DNA of 64,000 nt from an uncultured Porticoccus sp. (lineage in GTDB: Bacteria; Pseudomonadota; Gammaproteobacteria; Pseudomonadales; Porticoccaceae). The translations under genes and the position numbers were made by a program. The notes beneath the pieces were generated by a model. The model ran no database searches and was not told the DNA's origin. It was given only the letters and a program-made list of their open reading frames with translations. Where the stretch lies: the NCBI RefSeq assembly GCF_913061305.1, contig NZ_CAJXST010000005.1, forward strand, positions 124,001-188,000, given 5' to 3'. Positions 1-10,282 of the stretch are shown one piece after another; the stretch's first letter is position 1, and every line of letters begins with the position of its first letter.

Positions 1-200
1 TCCAATTATTTGATGGCGATGAAATTATGTTGATCTCCGATCAGGGCACCATGGTTCGCACCCATGTGGGCGAAATCTCTGTGCTGGGTCGCAATACCCA
101 GGGGGTTCGTGTCATCCGTCTCAAAGAGGGCGAGGCGCTGGTGGGTATGGCCAGGATAGAGGAACAGGAACCGTTGCTTGACGAAGAGCTGGAAGCCTAG
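1..200 (+). CDS. gyrA: DNA gyrase subunit A, C-terminal end (5' part outside window)
   Basis: The open frame entering the window begins at base 3 and ends at TAG 198-200, about 65 residues. It matches the tail of GyrA: the last beta-pinwheel blade (GVRVIRLKEGEALVGMAR) followed by a short acidic tail ending EELEA. GyrA is the breakage-reunion subunit of the type II topoisomerase that supercoils DNA. pheA starts 12 bases downstream with its own ribosome site. In Pseudomonas serC usually lies between gyrA and pheA; here it is absent. The identification rests on the blade motif and the gene order. Confidence 0.9.
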   Translation, partial: QLFDGDEIMLISDQGTMVRTHVGEISVLGRNTQGVRVIRLKEGEALVGMARIEEQEPLLDEELEA

Positions 201-212
201 CAGGGAGACGGT

Positions 213-1298
213 ATGGCAGACGAAAACAAGCTCAGCCAGCTTCGCGAGCAAATCGATGCAATAGATGACCAGATCCTCACCCTGATCAGTGAGCGCGCCA
301 GTTGTGCCCAGCAGGTGGCTGAGGTCAAACGTGCCGAGGGGGATACCATATTCTACCGGCCTGAGCGGGAGGCCCAGGTGCTTCGCCATGTCATGACGAA
401 AAATCGGGGGCCGCTGGATAACGAAGAAATGGCCAGGCTGTTCCGGGAAATCATGTCCGCCTGCCTGGCACTTGAACAGCCGGTAAAAGTCGCTTTTCTG
501 GGCCCCGAGGGCACTTTCACCCAGGAAGCCGCACTCAAGCATTTTGGCCATTCAGCACTGGCCGTGCCCCTCGGTGCAATCGATGAAGTCTTTCGGGAAG
601 TGGCCGCCGGTGCAGTGAATTATGGTGTTGTGCCCGTGGAAAACTCCACGGAAGGCATGATTAACCACACCCTGGACACCTTTCTTGACTCCACCCTGAA
701 GATTTGTGGTGAAGTGGAGCTGCGAATTCATCACCACCTGCTGGTCGGACCCAACACGCATCCCGACCGGATTACCCGAATCTATTCCCACGCGCAGTCA
801 TTGGCTCAGTGTCGTCAGTGGCTTGATGCCCACTACCCAAAAGCCGAGCGTGTTGCGGTCAGCAGTAATGCAGATGCGGCCAAACGTGTCATCGGTGAGT
901 GGAACAGTGCCGCTATTGCCGGTGATATGGCCGCTGAGCTCTATGACCTGCAGAAGTTGTCAGAAAAAATTGAAGACCGGCCAGATAACTCCACCCGGTT
1001 TCTTATTATCGGTCGGGATGCCATACCGCCCAGCGGTGACGACAAGACCTCTATCATTGCAGCTGTTCGCAATGAGCCGGGTGCCCTGCATCAGCTGCTG
1101 GAGCCTTTCCACCGCCAGGGTGTGGATTTGACTCGGGTGGAAACGCGACCATCGCGGACCGGAAAATGGACTTATGTGTTCTTTATTGATTTTGAAGGAC
1201 ATTGTGACAATCCCAAAGTGGCGGAAGTGCTCCGAGAGGTGGCTGCTTTCGTCGCTGACCTCAGAGTGCTCGGCTCCTATCCAAAAGCCGTCTTGTAA
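213..1298 (+). CDS. pheA: Bifunctional chorismate mutase / prephenate dehydratase (P-protein)
   Basis: A 361-residue cytoplasmic enzyme that converts chorismate to prephenate and then to phenylpyruvate, the phenylalanine branch. Residues 1 to about 90 are an AroQ chorismate mutase helical domain (LREQIDAIDDQILTLISERA). About 92 to 270 is the dehydratase domain (FLGPEGTFTQEA, with a DNSTRFLII end motif). About 275 to 355 is an ACT regulatory domain with NEPGALH and an ETRP variant of the ESRP motif, known in this family for phenylalanine feedback. The ATG at 213 is preceded by AGGGAG. It opens the aromatic operon pheA-hisC-tyrA/aroA-cmk. Confidence 0.97.
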   Translation: MADENKLSQLREQIDAIDDQILTLISERASCAQQVAEVKRAEGDTIFYRPEREAQVLRHVMTKNRGPLDNEEMARLFREIMSACLALEQPVKVAFLGPEGTFTQEAALKHFGHSALAVPLGAIDEVFREVAAGAVNYGVVPVENSTEGMINHTLDTFLDSTLKICGEVELRIHHHLLVGPNTHPDRITRIYSHAQSLAQCRQWLDAHYPKAERVAVSSNADAAKRVIGEWNSAAIAGDMAAELYDLQKLSEKIEDRPDNSTRFLIIGRDAIPPSGDDKTSIIAAVRNEPGALHQLLEPFHRQGVDLTRVETRPSRTGKWTYVFFIDFEGHCDNPKVAEVLREVAAFVADLRVLGSYPKAVL

Positions 1299-1319
1299 CC
1301 AGGCGTTGGGTTGATACTT

Positions 1320-2435
1320 ATGCGTATGAACTTGAAGAGCCTGGCGTTGCCAGGCGTACAACATTTGCAACCCTATCAGGGCGGCAAGCCCCTCGATGAA
1401 CTGGAACGTGAGCTCGGTATCTCCGGTGCAATTAAGCTGGCAAGCAATGAAAATCCGTTGGGTTTGAGTGAGCTGGCGAAAGCCGCTATAGAAGCCTCGT
1501 TTGAAAATGGTGCTCGCTATCCCGACGGAAACGGGTTTTATCTCAAGCGCCGGCTCGCCGAAAAATTGGCTGTTTCTGTCAGTCAGCTGACGCTGGGTAA
1601 CGGATCCAATGAAGTTCTGGAGCTGCTGGCGAGAGGTTTTCTCGGTCAACAGCACAATGCCATCATTGCTGAACACGCCTTCGTGGTCTACCAACTGGTA
1701 ATCACTGCGCAAAATGCCAACGCGATTGTTGTTCCGGCCAGTAACTGGGGCCATGATTTATCAGCTATGGCCGCCGCTGTGAATGAAGACACGCGCTTGC
1801 TGTTTATCGCCAACCCCAATAATCCGACCGGGACCTGGGTGTCGCTTGCATCAATTAAAGCGTTGTTGCAAGAGCTGCCAGACACTGTGCTGGTGGTGGT
1901 GGATGAAGCCTATTTTGAATATGTGGACCAACCCGGTTATGGCTCTGCCCTCGAGTTGATTGACGACTACCCCAATCTGATTGTTACCCGAACCTTTTCC
2001 AAGGCCTATGGTTTGGCGGCCTTGCGCATCGGCTACTCGGTATCTCATCCGGATGTGGCGGATATCCTCAACCGTCTTCGTCAGCCCTTCAACGTTAACA
2101 GTCCAGCACTGGCCGCCGCACTGGCGGTACTGGATGACGATGATTACCTGCAGCGCAGTATCGACGTCAATCGCGCTGGTTACGACCAGCTGGTGGCCGG
2201 TCTTGATGCCCTCGGGCTGGGGTATATTCCATCGGCAGGTAACTTTATCGCTGTTCAGGTCCCGGGGGATGCGCCGACCCTTTACGAGGCACTGCTGCGC
2301 CAGGGCGTCATTGTTCGCCCCATTGCTCTGTACGGTATGCCCCACCATTTACGGGTTTCTATCGGTCTGCCCGATGAAAATCAGCGCTTTCTCGACTCAC
2401 TGGGCCGGTTGCTTGCTGATGGGGACAGAGCCTGA
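1320..2435 (+). CDS. hisC: Histidinol-phosphate / aromatic aminotransferase (HisC2 type)
   Basis: A PLP-dependent fold-type I aminotransferase of about 371 residues. ASNENPLG, the NPNNPTGT loop and the PLP lysine in TFSKAYGLAALRIGY are all visible. Placed between pheA and tyrA-aroA, it probably serves tyrosine/phenylalanine transamination as well as, or instead of, histidinol phosphate, as suggested for hisC2 in pseudomonads (inference). A TTG at 1311 extends the frame by three codons, but ATG at 1320 or 1326 is more likely; no strong ribosome site separates them. The TGA stop overlaps the next ATG by one base, implying translational coupling. Confidence 0.93.
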   Translation: MRMNLKSLALPGVQHLQPYQGGKPLDELERELGISGAIKLASNENPLGLSELAKAAIEASFENGARYPDGNGFYLKRRLAEKLAVSVSQLTLGNGSNEVLELLARGFLGQQHNAIIAEHAFVVYQLVITAQNANAIVVPASNWGHDLSAMAAAVNEDTRLLFIANPNNPTGTWVSLASIKALLQELPDTVLVVVDEAYFEYVDQPGYGSALELIDDYPNLIVTRTFSKAYGLAALRIGYSVSHPDVADILNRLRQPFNVNSPALAAALAVLDDDDYLQRSIDVNRAGYDQLVAGLDALGLGYIPSAGNFIAVQVPGDAPTLYEALLRQGVIVRPIALYGMPHHLRVSIGLPDENQRFLDSLGRLLADGDRA

Positions 2436-4654
2436 TGAGGCCTGCCATCAACCGTCTATTGGTAGTGGGGCTTGGCCTGATTGGCGGCAGCCTGGCGAAG
2501 GCCGCCCGTGAGCGGGGACTTTGCCGGGAGGTAATTGGCAGCTCCAGAAATCCCGATACGCTGCGCAAGGCGCTGGCAACCGGTGTGGTTGACCGGATCG
2601 TAACCGATATTGGTGATCTGGCAGCGGACTTGGGTGAGGGCGACGTGGTTTTGGTGGGCGTGCCGACCCTGACCGTTCCGGATATTATGCGCCAATTGCA
2701 ACCACTGCTGGCGGATAGCGTAACGGTGACCGATGTGGCCAGCGTCAAGGGCAGTGTCGTGGCCGCAGTGCGGCAAGCTTATGGCAAAATGCCCGCCCAG
2801 TTTGTGCCGGGGCATCCGATCGCCGGTTCGGAAAAAAGCGGTGTGGATGCGGCAAATAGCGCTTTGTTCGACGAGCACAGGGTGATTTTGACCCCTTTGC
2901 AGGAAACCGGTGAGGAGCATTTGCAGCGCGTCCGCGATCTTTGGCGGGGCGCGGGTGCCGTGATCAGTGAAATGACGGTGGCAGAACACGATGAGGTTTT
3001 GGCGGCCACCAGTCATTTACCTCACATTCTGGCTTACACGTTGGTGGATACACTCGCAGGTATGCGTGAAAACCGCGAGATCTTCCGTTACGCGGCCGGT
3101 GGATTTAGAGATTTTACGCGTATTGCCGCCAGTGATCCGATGATGTGGCACGACATTGTCATGGCGAACGACCAGGCGCTGCTAGCCGTGCTGGAAACGT
3201 TTACCGATCATGTGGATCAGCTGAAAGATGCTATTCAGAACAAGGACAGCGAGTACCTGCTGGGGGTGTTTACCCGCGCCAGGGAAGCGCGCAACCATTT
3301 CGCTAAAATGCTTGAAAACAAGGCTTACCTGGAGCCCATGACACAGACTATTGACTACCGGGTTTCCCCCGGCAATTCAGTTACCGGCAACATTCGTGTG
3401 CCCGGTGATAAATCCATATCCCACCGCTCGATCATGTTGGGTTCGCTTGCCGAGGGTGTCACCACCGTGACCGGCTTTCTCGAGGGTGAAGACAGCCTCG
3501 CCACGCTTCAGGCGTTTCGGGATATGGGTGTGGTTATCGAGGGTCCGCAGAGCGGCCGTGTGGTGATACACGGCGTTGGCATGGCCGGTCTCAAGGCGCC
3601 GGCCTGTCCGCTGTATCTCGGTAATTCCGGGACATCAATGCGTCTGCTGGCCGGATTACTGGCCGGTCAGGCCTTTGACGTGGAACTGACGGGAGACGAG
3701 TCTCTGTCGACGCGGCCTATGGAGCGTGTGGCAGCACCTTTGAGGCAAATGGGTGCTGTTATAGAATCGGAACAGGGTGGCAGGCCGCCGCTTCGTATCA
3801 GGGGAGGGCAGGCGCTCAAGGCCATCGATTATTGCCTGCCGATGGCCAGTGCCCAGGTGAAATCCTCGGTATTGCTGGCCGGTCTCTATGCCCATGGGAC
3901 TACCCGGACCACAGAGCCGGCGCCGACGCGGGATCACACCGAACGGATGTTGACGGGTTTTGGCTATCCGGTTCAGCGAGAGGGTGCGGTTGCGCAGCTC
4001 GACGGCGGTGGAAAACTGTATGCCACGAACATCGATGTGCCGGCAGATATCTCATCTGCGACTTTTTTCATGGTGGCGGCGGCCATCGCGCCGGGTTCCG
4101 ATGTGACGTTGACCCATGTGGGCGTTAACCCCACCCGCATCGGTGTCATCAATATCCTGCAGATGATGGGCGCAGACCTGGAGCTCACCAATTACCGTGA
4201 AGTCGGCGGCGAGCCGGTGGCCGATATCCGGGTCCGCTATGCGCCACTTCATGGAATTGACATTCCCGAAGATCAGGTGCCTCTGGCCATTGATGAGTTT
4301 CCCGCTCTGTTTGTGGCGGCAGCCTGTGCTGAGGGAACAACCCGCCTGACCGGTGCCGAGGAATTGCGGGTGAAAGAGAGTGACCGGATCAAGGCCATGG
4401 CAGATGGCCTGACCTGCCTGGGTATCCAGGCGCTTCCTACCCCGGATGGCATTGAAATTCAGGGTGGCACATTGCGTGCTGGAGAGGTGGACAGTCTGGG
4501 CGATCACCGTATCGCCATGTCCTTTGCGATTGCCTCGCTGAGGGCACAGGGAAATATTCTGATACGAAATTGTAACAATGTGGCGACATCATTCCCGGGC
4601 TTTGTGGCTTTGGCCAACAGTGTCGGTTTGAGAATTGTCGAGGAAATACGATGA
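2435..4654 (+). CDS. tyrA-aroA: Fused prephenate dehydrogenase / EPSP synthase (TyrA-AroA)
   Basis: A single 739-residue polypeptide carrying two enzymes. Residues 1 to about 295 are a TyrA-type dehydrogenase: Rossmann motif GLGLIGGS near residue 12 and the catalytic-His segment SHLPHILAY. From about residue 302 a complete EPSP synthase follows ([41 protein letters not shown]). It therefore makes 4-hydroxyphenylpyruvate from prephenate and 5-enolpyruvylshikimate-3-phosphate from shikimate-3-phosphate. The fusion is known in Pseudomonas and relatives and is a useful taxonomic marker. The next gene, cmk, starts inside the stop codon (ATGA). Confidence 0.97.
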   Translation: MRPAINRLLVVGLGLIGGSLAKAARERGLCREVIGSSRNPDTLRKALATGVVDRIVTDIGDLAADLGEGDVVLVGVPTLTVPDIMRQLQPLLADSVTVTDVASVKGSVVAAVRQAYGKMPAQFVPGHPIAGSEKSGVDAANSALFDEHRVILTPLQETGEEHLQRVRDLWRGAGAVISEMTVAEHDEVLAATSHLPHILAYTLVDTLAGMRENREIFRYAAGGFRDFTRIAASDPMMWHDIVMANDQALLAVLETFTDHVDQLKDAIQNKDSEYLLGVFTRAREARNHFAKMLENKAYLEPMTQTIDYRVSPGNSVTGNIRVPGDKSISHRSIMLGSLAEGVTTVTGFLEGEDSLATLQAFRDMGVVIEGPQSGRVVIHGVGMAGLKAPACPLYLGNSGTSMRLLAGLLAGQAFDVELTGDESLSTRPMERVAAPLRQMGAVIESEQGGRPPLRIRGGQALKAIDYCLPMASAQVKSSVLLAGLYAHGTTRTTEPAPTRDHTERMLTGFGYPVQREGAVAQLDGGGKLYATNIDVPADISSATFFMVAAAIAPGSDVTLTHVGVNPTRIGVINILQMMGADLELTNYREVGGEPVADIRVRYAPLHGIDIPEDQVPLAIDEFPALFVAAACAEGTTRLTGAEELRVKESDRIKAMADGLTCLGIQALPTPDGIEIQGGTLRAGEVDSLGDHRIAMSFAIASLRAQGNILIRNCNNVATSFPGFVALANSVGLRIVEEIR

Positions 4655-5349
4655 GTGAAAAAAGAGTACCAGTCATAACCATTGATGGACCGAGTGGTTC
4701 AGGAAAGGGGACCATCTGTCAGTTGCTGGCTGCCAAATTGGGGTTCCACTATCTCGATAGTGGTGCGCTCTACAGGCTGCTGGCTCTGGCGGCAAAACGT
4801 CATGGTGTATCGCTGGATAATATGGAGTCTTTGGCTGTGTTGGCGGCCCATATGGACATTTCATTCAAGACGCGCGATAACGGCAACACGCCAAAAGTGA
4901 TGCTGGAGGGAGAGGATGTGTCCGCGTTGATTCGCTCCGAGGGAGTGGGGACTAACGCCTCAGTCGTTGCCGCGTATCCGGAAGTGCGCGATGCCCTCCT
5001 GCAGCGTCAGCGAGCTTTTGCCGTGTCGCCGGGCTTAGTGGCGGACGGCCGCGATATGGGGACCGTGGTTTTCCCCGACGCCATCGCCAAAGTCTTCCTG
5101 ACAGCGAGCTCGGAAGAGCGGGCGCAAAGACGTTATAAGCAGTTGATAGATAAGGGGGAAAGTGTTAGCCTTGCCGCCCTCGTAGAGCGGGTTCAAAAAC
5201 GGGACGAACGGGACATGACACGCAAAGTGTCGCCGATGATTCCTGCGACCAACGCCGTGGTGTTGGACAGTTCAGCCTTGACCATCGAGGAAGTATTGCA
5301 AAAGGTGGTGGATGTGGTCGCGGCAAGCGGCATACAGCCACCGCAATAA
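4651..5349 (+). CDS. cmk: Cytidylate kinase
   Basis: A 232-residue CMP/dCMP kinase of nucleotide metabolism. The P-loop GPSGSGKGT lies at residues 13-21, followed by the YLDSGALYR substrate segment and the [13 protein letters not shown] motif. Its length matches the bacterial family. It overlaps the aroA stop by 4 bases and precedes rpsA, the arrangement conserved in gammaproteobacteria. Confidence 0.97.
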   Translation: MSEKRVPVITIDGPSGSGKGTICQLLAAKLGFHYLDSGALYRLLALAAKRHGVSLDNMESLAVLAAHMDISFKTRDNGNTPKVMLEGEDVSALIRSEGVGTNASVVAAYPEVRDALLQRQRAFAVSPGLVADGRDMGTVVFPDAIAKVFLTASSEERAQRRYKQLIDKGESVSLAALVERVQKRDERDMTRKVSPMIPATNAVVLDSSALTIEEVLQKVVDVVAASGIQPPQ

Positions 5350-5429
5350 ACCGGGTTTGTGGTGTTTGGCCAGTAACGCACCATGTCACCCTGAAACCAA
5401 CAGCCCGCATAACTGGTAGTGCGGTTTGA

Positions 5430-5450
5430 GAGTCAAATGACTCGATTTTT
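5430..5450 (+). promoter_or_regulatory. Short hairpin plus T-run in the rpsA leader
   Basis: GAGTC at 5430-5434 pairs with GACTC at 5439-5443 around an AAAT loop and is followed by five T residues. It is only a 5-bp stem, so a weak terminator or attenuator at best. The 115-base cmk-rpsA gap lacks a strong Shine-Dalgarno sequence directly before the rpsA ATG (only ACAGG). This fits the known habit of rpsA messages, which use leader structure and S1 autoregulation rather than a strong ribosome site. Confidence 0.35.
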
Positions 5451-5464
5451 ACAGGTACATCTCA

Positions 5465-7147
5465 ATGAGCGAAAGTTTCGCAGATCTGTTTGAAGAAAGT
5501 TTAAAAACTATTGAAATGAACGCCGGCGCAATCGTCACCGGTGTCATTATTGATATCGACAAGGACTGGGTAACGGTTCATGCCGGGCTAAAATCCGAAG
5601 GTGTGATCCCAAAAATACAGTTTATTGATGACAACGGTGAGTTGGACATCAATATTGGTGATGAAGTCCAGGTTGCCCTTGAAGCCGTAGAAGACGGCTT
5701 CGGCGCCACTCGCCTGTCCCGGGAAAAAGCGCGTCGCGCAGAATCCTGGATTGAACTGGAAGCCGCCCACAAGGCGGATGAAGTGGTTACCGGCATAATC
5801 AGTGGCAAGGTCAAAGGCGGCTTCACGGTCGATGTCAATGGTCTGCGGGCTTTCCTTCCCGGCTCCCTGGTCGATGTTCGCCCGATTCGCGATACGGCTC
5901 ATTTAGAAGACAAACCTCTCGAATTTAAAGTCATCAAGCTTGACCAGAAACGTAACAACGTCGTGGTATCACGCCGTGCCGTGATGGAAAAAGTGAATTC
6001 CGAAGAGCGCGATGAACTGCTCGCCAAACTGGAAGAAGGCATCACCCTGAAAGGTATCGTCAAAAACCTCACCGATTACGGTGCTTTTGTCGATCTCGGC
6101 GGTATTGATGGCCTGCTTCATATCACGGATATGTCCTGGAAGCGTATCAAGCACCCCAGCGAAATCGTCAATGTCGGTGATGAAATCGATGTCAAGGTGC
6201 TGAAGTTTGATCGTGAGCGCAGCCGTGTGTCTCTGGGCATGAAACAAATGGGTGAAGATCCCTGGGCCGATATTTCCGGTCGCTACCCGGAAGGTGCCCG
6301 TGTCAAAGCGGTCGTTACCAACCTCACCGACTACGGTTGCTTTGCCGAGCTGGAAGATGGTGTTGAAGGTCTGGTCCACGTTTCTGAAATGGATTGGACC
6401 AACAAGAACATTCATCCATCCAAGGTTGTTCAGTTGGGTGATGAAGTCGAGGTCATGGTGCTGGACATTGACGAAGAGCGCCGTCGTATTTCACTGGGTA
6501 TCAAGCAGTGTCATATGAATCCGTGGGATGAATTCGCCATGAATCACAGCAAGGGTGAAAAAATCTCCGGCAGTATCAAGTCGATTACTGACTTCGGTAT
6601 CTTTATCGGTCTGAACGGTGGTATTGACGGACTGGTTCACCTCTCCGATATCTCCTGGCACGAAACCGGTGAAGAGGCGGTACGCAACTTCAAGAAAGGC
6701 GATGAAGTTGAAACCGTGATACTTTCCATCGACCCGGAAAGAGAGCGTATTTCTCTGGGCATGAAGCAGTTGTCAGATGATCCCTTCTCTAACTACGTCA
6801 CTGAAAATGACAAAGGTGCGATCGTCAATGGTGTCGTCAAGGAAGTGGATGCCAAGGGCGCAGTGGTTACTTTGAGCGGTGATATCGAAGGCTATTTAAA
6901 AGCCTCTGAAATTTCCCGTGAGAAGGTCGAAGATGCCCGCAACGCGCTGAATGTTGGTGATGAGGTGGAGGTCAAGGTGATTAATGTGGATCGCAAGAAC
7001 CGCACTATCAACCTCTCTATCAAAGCCAAAGATGTCGCTGAGGAAAAGGCAGCCATCAAGGAACATCGCAAGTCTGAAACAGATAATATTGCACCGACCA
7101 CCATCGGTGATCTGATCAAGGCCCAGATGGACACCAAAGAGAAGTAA
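5465..7147 (+). CDS. rpsA: 30S ribosomal protein S1
   Basis: A 560-residue protein of six S1 OB-fold repeats. Repeats 3 to 6 are easily seen from the recurring [20 protein letters not shown] / [20 protein letters not shown] type units. S1 binds mRNA leaders and delivers them to the 30S subunit. The length matches the gammaproteobacterial protein. It is followed by a strong terminator at 7158 and then ihfB. Confidence 0.98.
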   Translation: MSESFADLFEESLKTIEMNAGAIVTGVIIDIDKDWVTVHAGLKSEGVIPKIQFIDDNGELDINIGDEVQVALEAVEDGFGATRLSREKARRAESWIELEAAHKADEVVTGIISGKVKGGFTVDVNGLRAFLPGSLVDVRPIRDTAHLEDKPLEFKVIKLDQKRNNVVVSRRAVMEKVNSEERDELLAKLEEGITLKGIVKNLTDYGAFVDLGGIDGLLHITDMSWKRIKHPSEIVNVGDEIDVKVLKFDRERSRVSLGMKQMGEDPWADISGRYPEGARVKAVVTNLTDYGCFAELEDGVEGLVHVSEMDWTNKNIHPSKVVQLGDEVEVMVLDIDEERRRISLGIKQCHMNPWDEFAMNHSKGEKISGSIKSITDFGIFIGLNGGIDGLVHLSDISWHETGEEAVRNFKKGDEVETVILSIDPERERISLGMKQLSDDPFSNYVTENDKGAIVNGVVKEVDAKGAVVTLSGDIEGYLKASEISREKVEDARNALNVGDEVEVKVINVDRKNRTINLSIKAKDVAEEKAAIKEHRKSETDNIAPTTIGDLIKAQMDTKEK

Positions 7148-7157
7148 TGATTAGATT

Positions 7158-7183
7158 GGGGTAATGGAGACATTACCCCTTTT
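7158..7183 (+). terminator. Rho-independent terminator after rpsA
   Basis: GGGGTAAT (7158-7165) pairs perfectly with ATTACCCC (7172-7179) across the loop GGAGAC, followed by TTTT. It lies 10 bases after the rpsA stop and 20 bases before ihfB, so ihfB is reached by read-through or from a promoter upstream of the hairpin. Confidence 0.85.
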
Positions 7184-7202
7184 CTTATGAAATCAGAACG
7201 TT

Positions 7203-7496
7203 ATGACAAAATCAGAACTCATCGATTATATCGTTACCCAGCAGGATCAGCTTCCCCCCAGGGATGTGGAAATTGCTGTCAAAATGATCCTGGAGCGCAT
7301 GACCCATGCGCTTGTGAACAATGATCGCATTGAAATTCGCGGTTTTGGCAGCTTTTGCCTGCATTATCGTGCACCCAGGGTAGGGCGTAATCCCAAAACT
7401 GGTGATTCGGTTAAGTTGTCGGGTAAATATGTTCCTTATTTCAAACCTGGCAAGGAGCTTCGCGAACGCGTTAACAGCAGTCTCGAGGCAGATTGA
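7203..7496 (+). CDS. ihfB: Integration host factor beta subunit
   Basis: A 97-residue DNA-bending protein of the HU/IHF family that forms a heterodimer with IHF alpha (ihfA at 49955 in this window). The family signature [21 protein letters not shown] is intact, including the proline-tipped arm that intercalates DNA. The position after rpsA is conserved. A perfect terminator follows at 7554. Confidence 0.97.
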   Translation: MTKSELIDYIVTQQDQLPPRDVEIAVKMILERMTHALVNNDRIEIRGFGSFCLHYRAPRVGRNPKTGDSVKLSGKYVPYFKPGKELRERVNSSLEAD

Positions 7497-7553
7497 GTCT
7501 GCGGGTTCGATGACACGATAAACAAGACCAACCATCGGTAGTTTGGTTACAAT

Positions 7554-7586
7554 AAACGGCAAGTACTTTGACTTGCCGTTTTTTTA
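7554..7586 (+). terminator. Rho-independent terminator between ihfB and lapA
   Basis: AAACGGCAAGT (7554-7564) pairs perfectly with ACTTGCCGTTT (7571-7581) around ACTTTG, followed by a T-run. The T-run lies only about 11 bases before the lapA ATG (7597), so the hairpin sits within the lapA 5' region. It rules out an upstream TTG start for lapA at 7543. Confidence 0.88.
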
Positions 7587-7596
7587 TGGGGATTTT

Positions 7597-7890
7597 ATGG
7601 CATTGCTAAAAAAACTCTGTTTGTTGTTGCTCGGTTTGGTGGCAATTCTGCTGGGTATTGGTCTGGTGTTAACCAACCCGGATACCATCACGATTGATTT
7701 CTTTGGCCGTGAGTTGGGGCCGTTGCCCCGCGGCCTCTGGCTCTTGGCGGCACTTTTTGCTGGCTGCCTGATGGGTGTGCTTGCCAGCCTGCCGATGCTG
7801 CTGCGGCTCCGGCGACGTGTCCATGTGCTAAATCAGCAGCTCATCAAATTGAGAGTGGCTCCCGCCCGCGCACAAAACAAAACGGAGTAG
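7597..7890 (+). CDS. lapA: LapA, lipopolysaccharide assembly protein A
   Basis: A 97-residue inner-membrane protein with two predicted transmembrane helices (about residues 5-25 and 42-65) and a basic cytoplasmic tail beginning RLRRRVHVLNQQL. LapA-family proteins work with LapB in controlling LPS assembly and LpxC turnover. The start at ATG 7597 has GGGGA just upstream; the in-frame TTG at 7543 would read through the ihfB terminator and is rejected. lapB follows 13 bases later. Confidence 0.85.
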   Translation: MALLKKLCLLLLGLVAILLGIGLVLTNPDTITIDFFGRELGPLPRGLWLLAALFAGCLMGVLASLPMLLRLRRRVHVLNQQLIKLRVAPARAQNKTE

Positions 7891-7903
7891 CCCAATACCC
7901 TAC

Positions 7904-9094
7904 ATGGTGGATCACTTATTAATTATCGGGTTATTGCTGTCTTTTCCGCTATTCTGGTTTGCCGGTTATACCCGTGGCAAGAGCAAGCGTTTGGCGAACA
8001 GTGAAGGGGACCTTGCTCGCCATTACTTTCAGGGCATCAATTTCCTCCTCAACGAACAGCCGGACCAGGCTATCGATACCTTTATCCGTTCTGTCGAAGT
8101 CACACCCTATACGTTGGAAACCCATCTGGCGCTGGGGAACCTGATGCGGCAACGGGGTGAAATAGAACGGGCCATCCGGGTTCATCAAAATCTGCTTTCA
8201 CGGCCTAATCTCAATAACGATCAGTCGCAACAGGCCCACCTGGAACTGGGCAGGGATTTTTTAAAGGCAGGTTTGTTCGACCGTGCAGAACGCCTGTTTC
8301 TGGAGTTGCTGGAAGACCCTGGCAGTGATTTTCGGCAGGTGTCACTGCAACACCTTGTACAAATATACCGTGGTGAGCAGGAGTGGGAAAAAGCCATTCG
8401 CGCTGCCGGAATGATGGATAAAAAGCGGTTTTCACGGTCTGTGGATAAGCTGAATATCGAGCAGGCGCAGTTCTGTTGTGAGCTGGCCGAACAAGCGATT
8501 GATATGTGTGACCTGTTGCAGGCCAGACGTCATATTAAAGCAGCTTTGAAGTACAACAGGAATTCAGCCAGAGCGAATATACTTTGGGGGCGTCTGGAAA
8601 TACACGCATCAAACAGCCGAGAGGCACTAAAGCGCTTCAGCATGATTCCCCGGCAACAACCCGAATATTTACCGGAAGTCCTCCCCCTGGTCAGGCAGTG
8701 CTACGAACAACTTGGTGATGAATCCGGACTTCTAGTGCAACTGCAGTCCTGGCTGAAAGCCTATCCCGGCACCAGTTTGCTGCAAATGGTGGCGGATGTG
8801 ATGGTAAAACAGTGTGGAGAACAGCAGGCAACAAATTTTTTAATGGGCTATTTGCGAGAGCATCCGTCCATCCGGGGACTGCAAACATTGCTCAGGATCT
8901 CTGCCGACAGAGATGCCGGTGCAGAACAAGAGCAGTTTCACTTGTTGCAGGGACTACTGGACAGTTTGCTGGCGCGCCGTTCGCAATACCGCTGTGTTCA
9001 GTGTGGTTTCAGCGGCGCTCAGCTCCACTGGCTCTGTCCCCAATGCCTGCGTTGGGAAACGGTCCAACCTGTTCGGGGAATTGATGGCGAGTGA
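7904..9094 (+). CDS. lapB: LapB (YciM), LPS assembly / LpxC-turnover adaptor
   Basis: A 396-residue protein with one N-terminal membrane helix (residues 1-20), a long TPR array (about 40-340) and a C-terminal rubredoxin-like metal knuckle with CxxC pairs at about C364/C367 and C378/C381. The known role is recruiting FtsH to degrade LpxC and coordinating LPS assembly at the inner membrane. It is paired with lapA as in Escherichia coli. Confidence 0.95.
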   Translation: MVDHLLIIGLLLSFPLFWFAGYTRGKSKRLANSEGDLARHYFQGINFLLNEQPDQAIDTFIRSVEVTPYTLETHLALGNLMRQRGEIERAIRVHQNLLSRPNLNNDQSQQAHLELGRDFLKAGLFDRAERLFLELLEDPGSDFRQVSLQHLVQIYRGEQEWEKAIRAAGMMDKKRFSRSVDKLNIEQAQFCCELAEQAIDMCDLLQARRHIKAALKYNRNSARANILWGRLEIHASNSREALKRFSMIPRQQPEYLPEVLPLVRQCYEQLGDESGLLVQLQSWLKAYPGTSLLQMVADVMVKQCGEQQATNFLMGYLREHPSIRGLQTLLRISADRDAGAEQEQFHLLQGLLDSLLARRSQYRCVQCGFSGAQLHWLCPQCLRWETVQPVRGIDGE

Positions 9095-9134
9095 CCACTG
9101 ACCGAAGGCACTATTTTTAACATGAGAATAACCG

Positions 9135-9842
9135 ATGACACACTCCACTGACAGTAAGGTAATCGTCGCACTGGACTACAATACAGCGGCTGCGGCAGAG
9201 CGATTTGTGGCCGAAGTCTCCCCCGATCTGTGCAAACTGAAGGTCGGGAAGGAGCTTTTTACCCGTTCAGGCCCACAGTTTGTTACTACCCTGGTTAACC
9301 GGGGATTTGATGTCTTCCTGGATTTGAAGTTTCACGATATACCGAACACGGTTGCCGCTGCAGTCAAAGTCGCTGCTGATCTCGGTGTATGGATGACCGA
9401 TGTGCATGCGTCCGGTGGCCGACGGATGATGGAAGCTGCCCGATTGGCCAGCGATCAATCCGGTACCAATATGCTGTTGATAGCAGTGACCGTATTAACC
9501 AGTTTCTCTGCAGAAGATCTCGCGGAACTGGGTATCGGGTGTACCCCGGAACAGCAGGTGCACCGACTGGCAGCGCTGGCAAAGGCTTCGGGTATGGATG
9601 GTGTTGTCTGCTCCGCGATGGAAACCCGGGGACTCCGCAATTTGCTCGGTAACGACTTTACCCTGGTGACACCGGGTATTCGTCCTGTGTCGGCTGTGGC
9701 GGATGACCAACGGCGGGTTGTCACTCCTGCGCAGGCGATTGCCAATGGTAGCAGTTATCTGGTGATTGGCCGACCGATTACCCAGTCGCCGGATCCGGTG
9801 AAGGCGTTACTTGCCATCAATCGAGAAATTTTGCAAGATTGA
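9135..9842 (+). CDS. pyrF: Orotidine 5'-phosphate decarboxylase
   Basis: A 235-residue enzyme for the last step of UMP synthesis. The catalytic signature [11 protein letters not shown] is present together with the N-terminal VIVALDYN strand and the C-terminal phosphate-binding segment (YLVIGRPIT). The position after lapB is conserved in enterobacteria and pseudomonads. Confidence 0.97.
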   Translation: MTHSTDSKVIVALDYNTAAAAERFVAEVSPDLCKLKVGKELFTRSGPQFVTTLVNRGFDVFLDLKFHDIPNTVAAAVKVAADLGVWMTDVHASGGRRMMEAARLASDQSGTNMLLIAVTVLTSFSAEDLAELGIGCTPEQQVHRLAALAKASGMDGVVCSAMETRGLRNLLGNDFTLVTPGIRPVSAVADDQRRVVTPAQAIANGSSYLVIGRPITQSPDPVKALLAINREILQD

Positions 9843-9903
9843 TTCGCGGTACACGATGTGTCGCTTCTATGAAATGGAGTGCCCCTGGCACAAGGAGTTC
9901 GAA

Positions 9904-10218
9904 ATGAAAAATGTAAAAACACTTCCCGGCGTTCTGTTGTTATCTCTGCTTGCAGTATTACCGTTCTGGCAGTCAGTTACGGCTGAAGAGGCCTCCCCTC
10001 AAGAGGTGATGCAGCAGACCGCGATGGTCAATATCAATACCGCCACAGCTGATGAACTAGCCAGTCTGCTAAAGGGTATCGGTGAAAAGCGAGCCGTGGC
10101 AATAGTGGCTTACCGGGAGGAAAATGGCCCATTCACGACGGTGGAACAACTGCAGTCGGTTAAGGGCGTGGGTGAAAAGGTGCTGGAGCAGAATCGTGCT
10201 AACCTTTCGGTGAAGTAG
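9904..10218 (+). CDS. ComEA-like secreted helix-hairpin-helix protein
   Basis: A 104-residue protein with an N-terminal signal peptide (about residues 1-25, ending VTAEEA) and a tandem helix-hairpin-helix DNA-binding module (VNINTATADELASLLKGIGE and SVKGVGEKVLEQ). The family binds DNA nonspecifically in the periplasm and is linked to DNA uptake or repair. The start at ATG 9904 is set by AAGGAG at 9892-9897; an upstream extension from 9811 would overlap pyrF. A strong terminator follows. Confidence 0.85.
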   Translation: MKNVKTLPGVLLLSLLAVLPFWQSVTAEEASPQEVMQQTAMVNINTATADELASLLKGIGEKRAVAIVAYREENGPFTTVEQLQSVKGVGEKVLEQNRANLSVK

Positions 10219-10236
10219 TTTATACCGAAACCCCGG

Positions 10237-10261
10237 GGCCAGCCTTTTGGCTGGCCTTTTT
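10237..10261 (+). terminator. Rho-independent terminator after the comEA-like gene
   Basis: GGCCAGCC (10237-10244) pairs perfectly with GGCTGGCC (10249-10256) around TTTT and is followed by five T residues. The next gene starts at 10283, only about 21 bases after the T-run. Confidence 0.9.
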
Positions 10262-10282
10262 CGTTGATTGAAGAGACTGAAT

